Shown here: positions 27,927-37,808 of the stretch, piece by piece
How positions within the stretch are numbered: the first letter of the stretch is position 1
Layout: each line of letters opens with the position of its first letter
Assembly: GCF_003416885.1 (NCBI RefSeq)
Contig: NZ_QVPD01000009.1
Location: 52,243-116,242, forward strand
DNA length: 64,000 bases
DNA from: Cognatiluteimonas weifangensis
Lineage (GTDB): Bacteria; Pseudomonadota; Gammaproteobacteria; Xanthomonadales; Xanthomonadaceae
Direction of reading: 5' to 3'
Made by a program: the position numbers and the translations under genes
Notes under the pieces: generated by a model
Databases searched by the model: none
Told to the model about the DNA's origin: nothing
The model's input: the letters and a program-made list of their open reading frames with translations, nothing else

Positions 27927-29926
27927 GTGGATTCTCCGTGTTGCCGGGGTGCCGCGGCGGCGGGCGCGGATGCCGCCCGGGGGCGGTGCCTGCGCAGGGC
28001 GCGAACCAGATCCCGTGCGGATGCCGGTCCGACGCCAGCGTACCGCCAATCGTCGAAACCGCGCGTGAGCCGCTGCAGCGCCTCGGCCAGGTCCGGCCGC
28101 GCGCGGCCGACGCGCGCGGCCCAGACCCCGGCCGGCTCGTGCGGCGCGCGGCCGAGCCCGAGCCGGGCGTAGCGCGCGCCCAGCCGGTGCCAGGCGCGCA
28201 GCACCGGGTCGGACTCGCGCTCGGCGCGCGCGGTCAGCCAGGCCATCCACAGCAGCGCCAGCGCCGCGGTGCCGGCGAACAACGCCAGCAGCCGCCCGCC
28301 GTCGATGTCGCGCAGCCCCAGCGGCCGCAGCAGCTGCCGTTGCCGGGTGGCGTCGAAGCCGAGCACGAAATCGTTCCAGCCGCGGCGCAGCCAGTCGCCG
28401 GCGTCGAACACCGGCGTCAGCCCGGTGAAATCGCCGATCGCGCCCGGCGCGCGCTCGGCGAGGGTGTCGTAGATGCGCTCCGGGGCGACCGCGGCGGTCG
28501 GATCCACCCGCACCCAGCCGCGGCCCTCCAGCCAGACCTCGGCCCAGGCGTGGGCGTCGGAATTGCGCACCAGCCAGTAGCCACCGATCGGATTGCGGTA
28601 GCCGCCGACGTAGCCGGTGACCACCCGCGCCGGGATCCCCGCCGCCCGCATCAGCACCACGAAGGCGGAGCTGAAGTGCTCGCAGAACCCGGCCCGGGTG
28701 TCGAACAGGAATTCGTCGACCGCATGCCGCCCCGGCAGCGGCGTGGCCAGGGTGTAGGCGAACTCGCTGCGGATCATGCGCATGGCGCGCTGCACGATCG
28801 CCGCGTCGTTGGCGGCGTTGCTGGGGCCGGCGTCGCGGCGCCACTGCTGCGCCAGCGCCACGGTGCGCGGGTTGTAGCCCTCCGGCAACGCCAGCGCGAA
28901 CCGGCGCAGGGTGCGCAGCAACTGCGGCTCGAACGCCAGCGGCGGCGCCGAGCGCAGGCGCCAGCGGCTCGGCGCGACCAGCGGCCGCGCGCTGTACAGG
29001 CTGTAGTCCAGCGACAGCCGCGCGCCGGCGGGCTCGGCGGTCGGCAGGTCCAGCGCGACCAGCTGGCGGCGGTCGGTGGGTTCGAGTTCCAGCTCGTAGT
29101 CCCAGTGCGTGGCGGCGCTGCGCACCGGGGCGGCGGCGACGCCGCGCAGCCAGGTCGCCTGGGTCCAGCGGCGACCGTCGAAATTCCACAGCACCGGTCC
29201 GCGCCAGTACATCTGCGAGGGCTCCGGTGCCGGGCCGAAGAACTGCACCCGCAGCGCGGTCGAGTCGTCGTTCATCAGCTCGACCCACTCGCCGGGCGCC
29301 ATGTGGTCGGACAGGCCGGGCCGGGCCAGCGCGCGCTGCGGCACGCCCCACAACGGCGTGGCCAGGCGCGGGAACAGCCAGAATGCCGCCAGCGCCAGCG
29401 GCAGGCCGATCGCGACCAGTCGCCATACCGCGGTCAGGCGCCGCCACGGCGGCCGCCGCTGGCGGCTGTCGCCGGACTCCAGTTCGGCCAGGCGCAGCAG
29501 CGCCGCCAGGGCCAGGGTCGCGCCGAGCAGACCCAGCGCCAGCGCCAGCGGACCCTGGTCTAGCAGGAAGGTGGCGAACGGCGCGAACAGCGCGAATCCG
29601 AGCAGGCTGCGGCCATCGCGCAGGGTGATCGTTTCCGCCGGCTTGATCGCCAGCATCGCCGCCAGCAGCGCGCAGCCGGTGTCGCGGCCGAAGGCGAAGC
29701 GCGACATCGTCAGCACCGTGCCGACCAGGGTCAGCGCCAGCAGCAGCCGCAGCCAGCCCGGCAGCGGCCGGCGCCAGGAGCCGGCCGCGACCAGCAGCGC
29801 GGCGGTGGCGATGCCGAGCGCGAGTGTCGGCGGCAACTGCAGCAGCAGCGGCAGCAGGCAGGCGCCGGCGGCGAGCAGCACCCAGACGCGGCTGTGCGGG
29901 TCGAGCGCGAGGGCGGGCGCGGCCAT
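27923..29926 (-). CDS. TgpA-like transmembrane transglutaminase
   Basis: A 667-residue inner-membrane protein. About six hydrophobic segments lie in residues 1-190, then a DUF3488-type periplasmic region, then a transglutaminase-like core with the cysteine-protease-like triad Cys415 (TRAGFCEHFSSAF), His459 (DAHAWAEVW) and Asp475 (WVRVDPT), a further membrane segment at about 560-580, and a C-terminal DUF4129-type cytoplasmic tail. TgpA is essential in Pseudomonas aeruginosa, with a periplasmic role not fully defined. Two bases from the DUF58 stop. Confidence 0.88.
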   Translation of the reverse strand: MAAPALALDPHSRVWVLLAAGACLLPLLLQLPPTLALGIATAALLVAAGSWRRPLPGWLRLLLALTLVGTVLTMSRFAFGRDTGCALLAAMLAIKPAETITLRDGRSLLGFALFAPFATFLLDQGPLALALGLLGATLALAALLRLAELESGDSRQRRPPWRRLTAVWRLVAIGLPLALAAFWLFPRLATPLWGVPQRALARPGLSDHMAPGEWVELMNDDSTALRVQFFGPAPEPSQMYWRGPVLWNFDGRRWTQATWLRGVAAAPVRSAATHWDYELELEPTDRRQLVALDLPTAEPAGARLSLDYSLYSARPLVAPSRWRLRSAPPLAFEPQLLRTLRRFALALPEGYNPRTVALAQQWRRDAGPSNAANDAAIVQRAMRMIRSEFAYTLATPLPGRHAVDEFLFDTRAGFCEHFSSAFVVLMRAAGIPARVVTGYVGGYRNPIGGYWLVRNSDAHAWAEVWLEGRGWVRVDPTAAVAPERIYDTLAERAPGAIGDFTGLTPVFDAGDWLRRGWNDFVLGFDATRQRQLLRPLGLRDIDGGRLLALFAGTAALALLWMAWLTARAERESDPVLRAWHRLGARYARLGLGRAPHEPAGVWAARVGRARPDLAEALQRLTRGFDDWRYAGVGPASARDLVRALRRHRPRAASAPAAAAPRQHGEST

Positions 29927-29928
29927 CG

Positions 29929-30915
29929 TCAGCGCTCCCCGGCCGCCGGCAGCAGCGCCAACGCCCGCAGGCAGGCGTGGCGGTGTTGCGCGCCGGAGGC
30001 GGGTCCGAGTGCGGGCTGCCCCGGCAGTTGCAGGCGATAGCGCCGGCCTTCGCGCTCGGCCTCGTCGACCCAGCGCGCCAGCCGCCGGATCCGCGCCTCC
30101 CACGCCAGCGCCGACAGCTGCCGCCAGTCCAGCACCACGTCGGCACCCCGCGGTTGCTCGTATTCGCGCACCAGTAGTGCACCGCGGCGCGCGGACGGCT
30201 TCCAGGCGATCGCGCGGCGCGGGTCGCCGCGGCGGTAGGCGCGCAGGTGATGGACGTCGTCGCCGGCCGGATGCAGGCGCACCGGCGCCTGGCTGCCGCC
30301 ACCCGGGGGCAGCGGCGGGCCGTGCGCTTCCGGTGCCGGGTACACCAGCAACAGCGTCTGAGGCCACACATACGCCCAGGCACGGGCGAGCCCGAGCGGG
30401 CGGATGCTGGAAATGCACAGGCGTCCGGGATCGAGCCAGCCGCGCTGCGTGGTCGGCAGCAGCAGGCTGGCCTGGCCGCTGCCCTCGCTCAGCGACAGCG
30501 TGGTCGTGGCGGCGCCGCAGTCCACGCGCAAGCCGCGGCGCTCGCGGCCGGGCGCGGCGCGGGCGTGCAGCCGCAGTTCCAGCGGGGTGCCGGCCGCAAC
30601 CGGCTCGGCGCCGATCGCGACGACCTGCAGCCCGCTCAATTGCAGGTGCGCGAGCAGCAGGCTGGCGTTGGCCGCGGCGGCCAGCAGCAGCGCCAGCAGC
30701 AGCGCCGGATTGTTGTTGTAGTTGAGCGCGCCCAGGCCCATCACCCCCAGCAGCAGCGCGAAGAACAGGCCGAAGCGCGTCGGCAGCACGTAGATGCGGT
30801 GGCGGTCCAGCGCCACCGGCAGCGCTTCCGGCCGGCGCGGCCGCGCCCAGGCCTGGAAGCGCCGGCGCAGCTGTTGCCGCGGGCCCGCCGGCGCGCGCTG
30901 CGGCAGCGCGACCAT
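29929..30915 (-). CDS. DUF58 domain protein
   Basis: A 328-residue protein with two N-terminal membrane segments (RFGLFFALLLGVMGLGAL and ALLLALLLAAAANASLLLAH) and a soluble part containing the DUF58 signature GDDVHHLRAYRRGDPRRAIAWKPSARRGALLVREYE. DUF58 proteins accompany MoxR ATPases and transglutaminases. It starts directly at the base after the moxR stop. Confidence 0.9.
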   Translation of the reverse strand: MVALPQRAPAGPRQQLRRRFQAWARPRRPEALPVALDRHRIYVLPTRFGLFFALLLGVMGLGALNYNNNPALLLALLLAAAANASLLLAHLQLSGLQVVAIGAEPVAAGTPLELRLHARAAPGRERRGLRVDCGAATTTLSLSEGSGQASLLLPTTQRGWLDPGRLCISSIRPLGLARAWAYVWPQTLLLVYPAPEAHGPPLPPGGGSQAPVRLHPAGDDVHHLRAYRRGDPRRAIAWKPSARRGALLVREYEQPRGADVVLDWRQLSALAWEARIRRLARWVDEAEREGRRYRLQLPGQPALGPASGAQHRHACLRALALLPAAGER

Positions 30916-31869
30916 TCAGTCCACCGGCACCGCGTGCAGGATTGCCTTGGCCAGCGCCGACGGGTTGCCGGCGTCGGCGTCCGGCACCAGGCGGTGCGCG
31001 GCGACCGCGGCGAACAGCGCCTGCACGTCCTCCGGCAGCACATGCGCGCGGCCCAGCAGCAGGGCGTAGGCGCGCGCCGCACGCAGCAGCGCGATGCCGG
31101 CGCGCGGCGACAGGCCCACGCGCACGCCCGGGTGCCGGCGGCTGCGGATCAGCAGCGCCTGCACGTAGTCCAGCAGCGCGTCGCTGGCGTGGATGCCACC
31201 GACCGCGCGCCGCAACGCCAGCACCTCCTCGGCGCCGAGCAGCGGCAGGGTCTGCGCGATCAGGTCGCGGCGATCGGCGCCGGCCAGCAGCGCCCGCTCG
31301 GCGTCCTCGTCGGGGTAGCCCAGGGTGAGCCGCAGCAGGAATCGGTCCAGCTGCGAATCGGGCAGCGGATAGGTGCCGGCGAGATCGATCGGGTTCTGGG
31401 TCGCGATCACGAAGAACGGATCGGGCAGGGCGTGGGTGTGGCCATCCACCGTGACCTGATGCTCGGCCATCGCCTCCAGCAGCGCGCTCTGGGTGCGCGG
31501 CGGCGCGCGGTTGATCTCGTCGGCCAGCAGCACGTGCGCGAACACCGGCCCGGGATGGAATTCGAAGCGCCGCGTCTGCGCATCGAACACCGACACGCCG
31601 ACGATGTCCGAAGGCAGCAGGTCGGAGGTGAACTGCACGCGCTGGAACCCCAATCCAAGGGTCGCCGCCAGCGCATGCGCCAGCGTGGTCTTGCCCAGCC
31701 CGGGGAGGTCCTCGATCAGCAGGTGGCCGTCGGAGAGCAGCGCGACGAACGCCAGCCGCACCTCCTGCGGCTTGCCCAGCACCAGGGTGTTGACCTGCGC
31801 CAGGGCCCGGGTCAGCGCGGCGCGCAGGCCGTCGGTTAGCATGGTGGCTGCCACGGGTGTTGCGGACAT
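30916..31869 (-). CDS. MoxR-family AAA+ ATPase
   Basis: A 317-residue ATPase of the MoxR/RavA group, thought to act as a chaperone for metal or complex assembly. Walker A is EDLPGLGKTTLAHAL, Walker B is HVLLADEINRAPPRTQSALLEAM, sensor 1 is VIATQNPIDLAGTYPLPDSQLDRF. The ATG at 31869 is preceded by GAGG about 8 bases upstream, so I prefer it over ATG 31842. First gene of the moxR-DUF58-tgpA-slp operon. Confidence 0.92.
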   Translation of the reverse strand: MSATPVAATMLTDGLRAALTRALAQVNTLVLGKPQEVRLAFVALLSDGHLLIEDLPGLGKTTLAHALAATLGLGFQRVQFTSDLLPSDIVGVSVFDAQTRRFEFHPGPVFAHVLLADEINRAPPRTQSALLEAMAEHQVTVDGHTHALPDPFFVIATQNPIDLAGTYPLPDSQLDRFLLRLTLGYPDEDAERALLAGADRRDLIAQTLPLLGAEEVLALRRAVGGIHASDALLDYVQALLIRSRRHPGVRVGLSPRAGIALLRAARAYALLLGRAHVLPEDVQALFAAVAAHRLVPDADAGNPSALAKAILHAVPVD

Positions 31870-32031
31870 GCGCGCCTCGCGGTGAAGTCGGGACAACGGT
31901 GCCGGTCGATCCGGCCGCTGCAGCAGGGGCAACTGCGGCGGGTACCGCATTGCATGGCCGGGATCTCCCGGCCGGTCGGCCTTCGCGCCCTTCGAAGGCC
32001 AGTGGTCGCGAGTGTAGCGAGGCACGGACGC

Positions 32032-33882
32032 ATGCGGAGCGAAATCCGGGCGCGGCGATGGTTCCTGCTGCTGTGGGCGCTGCTGCTGGCGTTCAAGCTG
32101 GTGCTGGCCGCACGGCTGCCGCTGTTCGTCGACGAGGCCTTCTACTGGCAGGAAGGCCGGCACCTGGCGTGGGCGTATTCGGACCTGCCGGGACTGACGG
32201 CGTGGCTGACCCGGATCGGGGTCGCGCTCGGCGGCAACGACGTGCTGGCCTTGCGCGCGCCATTCCTGCTGCTGGCCGCCTGCCTGCCGTGGCTGGTGGT
32301 GCGGATCACCGCGCGCGAATTCGACCCGGTGCAGGGCTGGCAGGCGGGGATCTTCGCGTTGCTGCTGCCGCTGGCCGGCACCCTGGGCCTGCTGGCGGTG
32401 CCGGACGTGGCGATGGCGCTGGCGACGCTGCTGTGCATGGACGCCGGCACCCGCCTGCTGCGCACGGTCGATGCGACCGCGGCGCTGGAGCTGGCGCTGG
32501 GATTGGCGATCGGCGCGCTCAGCCATTACCGCTTCATCGCCGTGATCGCGGTCGGCGGCCTCGCCCTGCTGCTGATCCCGGAAGGCCGGCGTGCGCTGCG
32601 CGATCCGCGGGTGTGGGTGGCGCTCGCCTTCGGCATCGCCGCGTGGACGCCGTTGCTGGCCTGGAACCTGGACAACGCCGAGGCCGGGCTGCGTTTCCAG
32701 CTGGTCGACCGCCATCCCTGGGCGTTCCATGCCGACGGCATCTGGTTCGTGCTGGTGCAGGCGCTGCTGGTGACGCCGCTGCTGTTCGCGGCGCTGCTGC
32801 TGGCGGCGTGGCGACATGCCGGCGACGACAACCGCGTCGCGCGCTATTTCGCCTGGCTCGGCGCGCTGGTGGTGCTCGGCTTCTTCGTGCTCGGCTTTTT
32901 CGCCGACACCGAGCGGGTGAGTTTCCACTGGCCGCTGCCGGGTTATGTCGCGTTGCTGCCGCTGTTGCCGGGGGTGCTGCGGCGCTGGCCGGCGTGGCTG
33001 CGACGGGCGACCACGGCATTGGCGGCGCTCGGGCTGCTGACCCTGCTGGGGTATTACGCGGCGGTCTCGGTGCCGGCGTTGCGCGCGCACAGCGCCGGCG
33101 CCAAGTGGTACCCGGGCAACTTTGCCGGCTGGGAGCCGCTGGCGCGCGCGGTGCGCGAACTGCGCGCGACGCTGCCGGCCGATACCCGGATCGTCGCCGA
33201 CAACTTCAAGGTCGGCGCCGAACTCGGCTTCGCGCTCGACGATCCCGACATTGCGGTGCTGCCGCATCCGCTCAACCGCAAGCACGGGCGCGCGCCGCAA
33301 CTGGCGCTGTGGGGGCTGCGCGCCGACGACCGCGCCGCGCTCGGCCCGCAGCCGCTGCTGCTGGTGGTCGGCGCCTCGGAAATTGCGTACAAGCACCTGC
33401 TCGCGCACTACCACGACCTGTGCGCCCGGTTGGGGCCGCTGCCGGCGCCGCTGGTGGTGAACGTCGACCACGGCCGCCAGCGTTTCCTGCTGTTCGCGTT
33501 TGGAGAAGCGGCGCAAACGGGCGCCTGCACCACGCCGGCGATGGCGTGGTTCGATGCGCCGGCTGCCGGTGCGCGGGTCGGCCGCCGCTTCCTGGTGGCG
33601 GGCTGGGCGTTCAAGGACGGGGTCGGCATCGCCCGGGTCGAGATCACCCTCGACGGGCACCCGCTCGCCACCGCGCGTTACGGCCTGCCGCGGCCGTACG
33701 TGGCGCCGTTCTGGCGGATTTCCACCGACCCGGCGCATCCGGATGTCGGCTTCGATGCCGAAGTGGTGTTGCCCGAAGGCAGCGCCGGCGTGCACTGGCT
33801 GGGGCTGGTGCTGCATGGCAAGGACGGCAGCCGCGAGACCTGGCCGGAACAGCGGATCGTGGTGGACGACACGCGCGATTGA
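32032..33882 (+). CDS. GT39-type membrane glycosyltransferase (ArnT/PMT-like)
   Basis: A 616-residue multi-pass protein. The first membrane helix (RWFLLLWALLLAFKLVLAA) leads to the periplasmic DE motif RLPLFVDEAFYWQEGRHLAWAYSD, the metal/sugar-phosphate motif of polyprenyl-phosphate-dependent transferases. About ten hydrophobic segments run to residue 345. The C-terminus is periplasmic, with a region around 490-610 that looks like a beta-sandwich ([21 protein letters not shown]). The acceptor (lipid A, O-antigen or protein) is unknown. The gene diverges from moxR. Confidence 0.8.
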   Translation: MRSEIRARRWFLLLWALLLAFKLVLAARLPLFVDEAFYWQEGRHLAWAYSDLPGLTAWLTRIGVALGGNDVLALRAPFLLLAACLPWLVVRITAREFDPVQGWQAGIFALLLPLAGTLGLLAVPDVAMALATLLCMDAGTRLLRTVDATAALELALGLAIGALSHYRFIAVIAVGGLALLLIPEGRRALRDPRVWVALAFGIAAWTPLLAWNLDNAEAGLRFQLVDRHPWAFHADGIWFVLVQALLVTPLLFAALLLAAWRHAGDDNRVARYFAWLGALVVLGFFVLGFFADTERVSFHWPLPGYVALLPLLPGVLRRWPAWLRRATTALAALGLLTLLGYYAAVSVPALRAHSAGAKWYPGNFAGWEPLARAVRELRATLPADTRIVADNFKVGAELGFALDDPDIAVLPHPLNRKHGRAPQLALWGLRADDRAALGPQPLLLVVGASEIAYKHLLAHYHDLCARLGPLPAPLVVNVDHGRQRFLLFAFGEAAQTGACTTPAMAWFDAPAAGARVGRRFLVAGWAFKDGVGIARVEITLDGHPLATARYGLPRPYVAPFWRISTDPAHPDVGFDAEVVLPEGSAGVHWLGLVLHGKDGSRETWPEQRIVVDDTRD

Positions 33883-33905
33883 GCCGTATGGCGGCGGACG
33901 TGGCC

Positions 33906-34625
33906 TCAGCCGCGGCGGGCGACCACCACCGCGCGACGGTGGCCGTGGAAATCGCGGCGCGGGGTCCACAGCGCGGCCTGGTCGAAGCCCGCGGCGCGCA
34001 CGCGCTCGACGATGTCGCGGCCGTAGTCGCGGTACACCAGCACGCTGCCGGGACCGTTCAGGCGGTCGCCGTGGTAGGCCGGCGGCAGCAGGTGTTCGAT
34101 CCGTGGACCGTGGCGACGCGCCCGCTCGCGGGTGGCGGGCAGATCCGACAGCGGTACCGTGAACAGCAGCCACCCGCCTGGCCGCAGCACCCGGTGCAGT
34201 TCACGCAGGCCGGCGCGATCGTCGGGAACGTGCTCGAAGACCTCGGTCGAGGTGCACAGGTCGAAGCTGGCATCGGCGTAGCTCAGCCGCTGCACGTCCT
34301 CGCAGCGGATGCCGTTGCGATGGCCGCCGGGGGTTATGCCTTCCAGGTATTCGCTGGTGGCGACGCTGCGGCAGCGCCGGCGCAGGTGGCGCAACAGCGC
34401 GCCGGTGGTGGACAGCTCGCAGGCGTCGAGTGCGGCCAGGCGTCCGACGTGGGCGGCGAGCGCCGCAAGCAGCGACAGGTGCACCGGCGTGCCGCGGCAG
34501 CGCAAGCAGCGCACCCGCATCTCGTCCCCGCCCAGGCGCAGCAGCAGCGACGGGCCGCAACCCGGGCAACGGAACGGCCGCGCCCGCAGCCCGCGCAGGG
34601 GCGTGGCGGTCGCGGCGTGGTTCAC
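33906..34625 (-). CDS. SAM-dependent methyltransferase with N-terminal zinc ribbon
   Basis: A 239-residue protein. Two Cys pairs (FRCPGCG and RCLRCRG, residues about 19-44) suggest a zinc ribbon. The class I methyltransferase part lacks an obvious Gly-rich SAM loop (STTGALLRHL is degenerate) but has SFDLCTSTEVFEHVPDDRAGLRELHRVLRPGGWLLFTVPL, as in Methyltransf_11 proteins. The GTG start overlaps the maf stop as GTGA. Substrate unknown; related genes occur in surface-polysaccharide loci. Confidence 0.75.
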   Translation of the reverse strand: MNHAATATPLRGLRARPFRCPGCGPSLLLRLGGDEMRVRCLRCRGTPVHLSLLAALAAHVGRLAALDACELSTTGALLRHLRRRCRSVATSEYLEGITPGGHRNGIRCEDVQRLSYADASFDLCTSTEVFEHVPDDRAGLRELHRVLRPGGWLLFTVPLSDLPATRERARRHGPRIEHLLPPAYHGDRLNGPGSVLVYRDYGRDIVERVRAAGFDQAALWTPRRDFHGHRRAVVVARRG

Positions 34626-35194
34626 GGCAGCGTGAAACCGGCCGCGCGAAGCAGGCGCGCGGTCGCAATCAGCGGCAGGCCGACCAGCGCGGTCGGATCC
34701 TGCGATTCGATCGCCGTGAACAGGGCGATGCCCAATCCTTCGGACTTGAAGCTGCCGGCGCAGTCGAAGGGCTGCTCGGCGTCGACGTAGCGGGCGATTT
34801 CGGCCGCGTCCAGCGGCCGGAAGCGCACGATGGTGGTGTCCACGGCCTGGTGGCGGCGACCGTCGTGGTGGAGCAGGCAGACCGCGGTGCGGAAGACGAC
34901 GCTGCGGCCGGACATCGCCGCCAGCTGCGCCAGTGCCGCCTCGCGACCGCCGGGTTTGCCCAGTGCCGCGCCGTCGAGTTCGGCGACCTGGTCGGAGCCA
35001 ACCACCCAGGCGTCCCGGGCCGAAGCCACGGCGGCGGCCTTGGCGGCCGCCAGGCGCTGCGCTAGCGCCGCCGGGGCTTCGCCGGGCAGGGGCGTCTCGT
35101 CGGTGTCGGGGCGCGCGACGTCGAACGGCAACCGCAGCCGCGCCAGCAGTTCGCGCCGGTACGGCGAAGTCGAGGCGAGGATCAGCCGGGGCAT
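34622..35194 (-). CDS. yceF: Maf-family nucleotide pyrophosphatase, YceF type
   Basis: A 190-residue nucleoside-triphosphate pyrophosphatase. It begins MPRLILASTSPYRRELLARL and contains VVGSDQVAELDGAALGKPGG, CAGSFKSEGLGIALF and ESQDPTALVGLPLIA. The STSPYRR start and SFKSEG match E. coli YceF (7-methyl-GTP specific) rather than YhdE. E. coli yceF also lies beside yceD-rpmF. ATG 35194 is used because the in-frame ATG at 35218 would overlap the next gene. Confidence 0.9.
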   Translation of the reverse strand: MPRLILASTSPYRRELLARLRLPFDVARPDTDETPLPGEAPAALAQRLAAAKAAAVASARDAWVVGSDQVAELDGAALGKPGGREAALAQLAAMSGRSVVFRTAVCLLHHDGRRHQAVDTTIVRFRPLDAAEIARYVDAEQPFDCAGSFKSEGLGIALFTAIESQDPTALVGLPLIATARLLRAAGFTLP

Positions 35195-35198
35195 CGGT

Positions 35199-35564
35199 TC
35201 AGTGCACGGAAGGGGCACGGGCGCGCTCGATCCGCAGCAATTGCTGGTCGATGCGCCGGCGCCCGGCGTCGATCGAGTCGCGGACCGAGGCCAGCTGCTC
35301 CAGCGAAGCCTGCTGGCCGTGCTGCTGCAGCCACAGGCGCTGGCGCAGCATCTCCTGCAGGGCCTCGCGGACCGGATCGCCGTCGTCGTTGCCGGCGATC
35401 GCCTCGATCTCGGTGCGCGCCGCGCGCAACCGCGCCTCGAGCGCGTCGGCCGCGTCGAGCACCTGGGTCAGCGCGCGCTGGCGGCGGCCGCCGCGTTGCC
35501 GCAGCAACAGGCCCGCGGCCACGGCGAAGGCGGCGACGGTCAACAGCGCGATGACGGTGGTCAA
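35199..35564 (-). CDS. Small membrane-anchored coiled-coil protein of unknown function
   Basis: 121 residues: one N-terminal membrane helix (VIALLTVAAFAVAAGLLLRQ), then a highly charged helical stretch with heptad-like repeats (LEARLRAARTEIEAI, LQEMLRQRLWLQQH, DSIDAGRRRIDQQLLRIE). I do not recognise a family. It lies four bases before maf and on the opposite strand to yceD, so it probably shares a transcript with maf and the methyltransferase. Confidence 0.65.
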   Translation of the reverse strand: MTTVIALLTVAAFAVAAGLLLRQRGGRRQRALTQVLDAADALEARLRAARTEIEAIAGNDDGDPVREALQEMLRQRLWLQQHGQQASLEQLASVRDSIDAGRRRIDQQLLRIERARAPSVH

Positions 35565-35686
35565 GGTCGGGTCCGGACCGGGGGAAGGGCCAGTCTGCCG
35601 CGCGCCGTGGCGGGGGGCAAATTCCCCGTGCCGGCAAGGGCTTGGGTTTGACAGCGACGGCGCAGGCGCCTAACATTTCGCCGCTT

Positions 35687-36229
35687 ATGTCCGCCGAATC
35701 GCATGGGTCCGGGCGTTTGCCCGCAGCGCTGGATGCCTGGCGCATGGTGGCCGCGCGGCGCGGATTCGAGGGCAGCCTGCCGTTGTCGTCGATGCCGCGC
35801 CTGCGCGACGCCTTGTGCGACGCTGCGGGCGAGGCGCGGTACGCGATCGAGTTCGGCCGCGACGCGTTGCAGGTACCATATGTGGAGTTGCGGATCGACG
35901 CGGCGCTGCCGCTGGTCTGCCAGCGCACGCTGCAGCGTTTCCTGCTGCCGGTGAAGGTGGAGCAACGGCTGGGGCTGTTGCCTGCCGACGCCGACGTGGA
36001 GGCGGCCGAGGCCGGGTTGCCGCCGGGTTACGAACCGCTGCTGCTGCCCGAGGACGGCATGCTGCGGCCGGCGGACCTGGTGGAGGACGAGTTGATCCTC
36101 GCCGTGCCGGTGGTGCCGATCGCGCCTGGCAGCGAGGCGCTGGCGCGGGACTGGCCGGTGCCGGCGGACGACGCGGCGCAAGCCAGCCCGTTTGCGGCGC
36201 TGGCGCGGTTGAAGAAGCACGACAGTTGA
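35687..36229 (+). CDS. yceD: YceD/DUF177 family protein
   Basis: A 180-residue protein of the 23S rRNA accumulation/DUF177 family. Typical are [24 protein letters not shown] (Cys in the CQR motif) and [16 protein letters not shown]. Always found before rpmF, as here. A TAACAT at 35671-35676 lies 10 bases before the ATG. The N-terminus begins [20 protein letters not shown]. Confidence 0.9.
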   Translation: MSAESHGSGRLPAALDAWRMVAARRGFEGSLPLSSMPRLRDALCDAAGEARYAIEFGRDALQVPYVELRIDAALPLVCQRTLQRFLLPVKVEQRLGLLPADADVEAAEAGLPPGYEPLLLPEDGMLRPADLVEDELILAVPVVPIAPGSEALARDWPVPADDAAQASPFAALARLKKHDS

Positions 36230-36350
36230 ACCACGGCGTCGGGCCGGCAAGACCGGACCGGTGCGACAGGACAATCGAGGGCGGCGCGAGCCGCCGTTTT
36301 TGGCAGCCACCGGGTGTGGCGCGCAACGAATCGAAGGCTGGAGCAATCCC

Positions 36351-36545
36351 ATGGCTGTACAGAAGTCCCGCGTTTCCCCGTCCCGCCGTGGCCAGCGCCG
36401 CGCCCACGACGCCCTCGCCGCCAAGCAGTTGTCGACCGACCCGACCACCGGCGAGACCCACCTGCGCCACCACGTCACCGCCGACGGCTACTACCGCGGC
36501 AAGCAGGTGATCGCACCGAAGACCAAGGTCGTCGAGGAAGACTGA
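36351..36545 (+). CDS. rpmF: 50S ribosomal protein L32
   Basis: A 64-residue ribosomal protein starting [20 protein letters not shown]. Zinc-free type: the Cys pairs of C+ L32 are absent. Ends KTKVVEED. An rRNA-like AAGGCTGGAG ribosome-binding region precedes the ATG. It is followed by fabH rather than plsX. Confidence 0.95.
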   Translation: MAVQKSRVSPSRRGQRRAHDALAAKQLSTDPTTGETHLRHHVTADGYYRGKQVIAPKTKVVEED

Positions 36546-36656
36546 CCCCACGGGCGCCGGCCGCGTGGCGACCGCGCCCACCGTTGTCGTCGCGCCAGGG
36601 AGGGTCGCGATCGGTGCCGGGCAAGCCGGTACCGGACCATTTACCGGGGCCTGCGC

Positions 36657-37637
36657 ATGAGTGACCGGATCTATTCCCGCATCGCGGGCACCGGCAGTTA
36701 TTTGCCGGAAAAAGTGCTGACCAACGACGATCTCGCCAAGCTCGTCGATACCAGCGACGAGTGGATCGCCTCGCGTACGGGCATCCGCCAGCGGCACGTC
36801 GCCGCCGAGGGCGAGACCACCGGCGACCTCGCCTGGCACGCCGCCGTGCGCGCGCTGGAAGCGGCCGGCGTGGCCGCGTCCGAGCTCGACCTGATCGTGC
36901 TCGGCACCACCACCCCGGACCTGGTCTTTCCGTCCACCGCCTGCCTGCTGCAGCACCGGCTGGGCGCCAACGGCTGCCCCGCGTTCGACGTCAACGCCGC
37001 GTGCTCGGGCTTCGTCTACGCGCTGTCGGTGGCCGATAAGTTCATCCGTTCCGGCAGCGCGAAGACCGCGCTGGTGGTCGGCGCCGAGACCCTGACCCGG
37101 ATGGTCGACTGGAGCGAACGCACTTCCTGCGTGCTGTTCGGCGACGGCGCCGGTGCGGTGGTGCTCAAGGCCGACGCCGAGACCGGCATCCTCAGCACCC
37201 ACCTGCACGCCGACGGCGGCAAGAAGGAGCTGCTGTGGAACCCGGTCGGAGTCTCCGTCGGCTTCAAGCCCGGCGAGCCCAACGCCGGCGTGCGCATCAA
37301 CATGACCGGCAACGAGGTGTTCAAGCACGCGGTCAAGGCGCTGGATGCGATCGTCGAGGAGACGCTCCAGGCCAACGGCATCGAGCGCAGCCGGATCGAC
37401 TGGCTGATCCCGCATCAGGCCAACCTGCGCATCATCGAGGCCACCGCCAAGCGCCTGGAAATGCCGATGGAGCGCGTGATCGTCACCGTCGACATGCACG
37501 GCAACACCTCCTCGGGCTCGGTGCCGCTGGCGCTGGACGCCGCGGTGCGCTCGGGCAAGGTGCAGCGCGGGCAGTTGCTGCTGCTGGAGGCGTTCGGCGG
37601 CGGCTTTACCTGGGGCTCGGCCCTGCTGCGCTACTGA
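36657..37637 (+). CDS. fabH: 3-oxoacyl-[ACP] synthase III
   Basis: A 326-residue initiating condensing enzyme. Catalytic Cys116 in [11 protein letters not shown], His in [11 protein letters not shown] and Asn in [14 protein letters not shown] form the expected Cys-His-Asn set. It starts [20 protein letters not shown]. Begins the fatty-acid cluster; plsX is missing from the usual position between rpmF and fabH. Confidence 0.96.
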   Translation: MSDRIYSRIAGTGSYLPEKVLTNDDLAKLVDTSDEWIASRTGIRQRHVAAEGETTGDLAWHAAVRALEAAGVAASELDLIVLGTTTPDLVFPSTACLLQHRLGANGCPAFDVNAACSGFVYALSVADKFIRSGSAKTALVVGAETLTRMVDWSERTSCVLFGDGAGAVVLKADAETGILSTHLHADGGKKELLWNPVGVSVGFKPGEPNAGVRINMTGNEVFKHAVKALDAIVEETLQANGIERSRIDWLIPHQANLRIIEATAKRLEMPMERVIVTVDMHGNTSSGSVPLALDAAVRSGKVQRGQLLLLEAFGGGFTWGSALLRY

Positions 37638-37808
37638 TCCGCGCCGGCCGGCTGCCGCTGCGCAGCCGGGCTTTGCGCCGCCGCCGCGCGTGACCGGTGC
37701 TTGTCCGCGCCGGTTTGCGGCGGGACGTACGCAGCGGTACAGACGGCTGCGGCCGTCAGCCCGTATCATTCCCGCCCCGCGCTTTTCCCGATGCTTCCGG
37801 GCTCCACG

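Noticed and set aside
27429..34173. Very long minus-strand open frames (over 900 codons) that span several genes
   Set aside because: High GC content suppresses stop codons; only the parts matching Slp and MoxR are real, and the rest is antisense or out of frame to well-recognised proteins.
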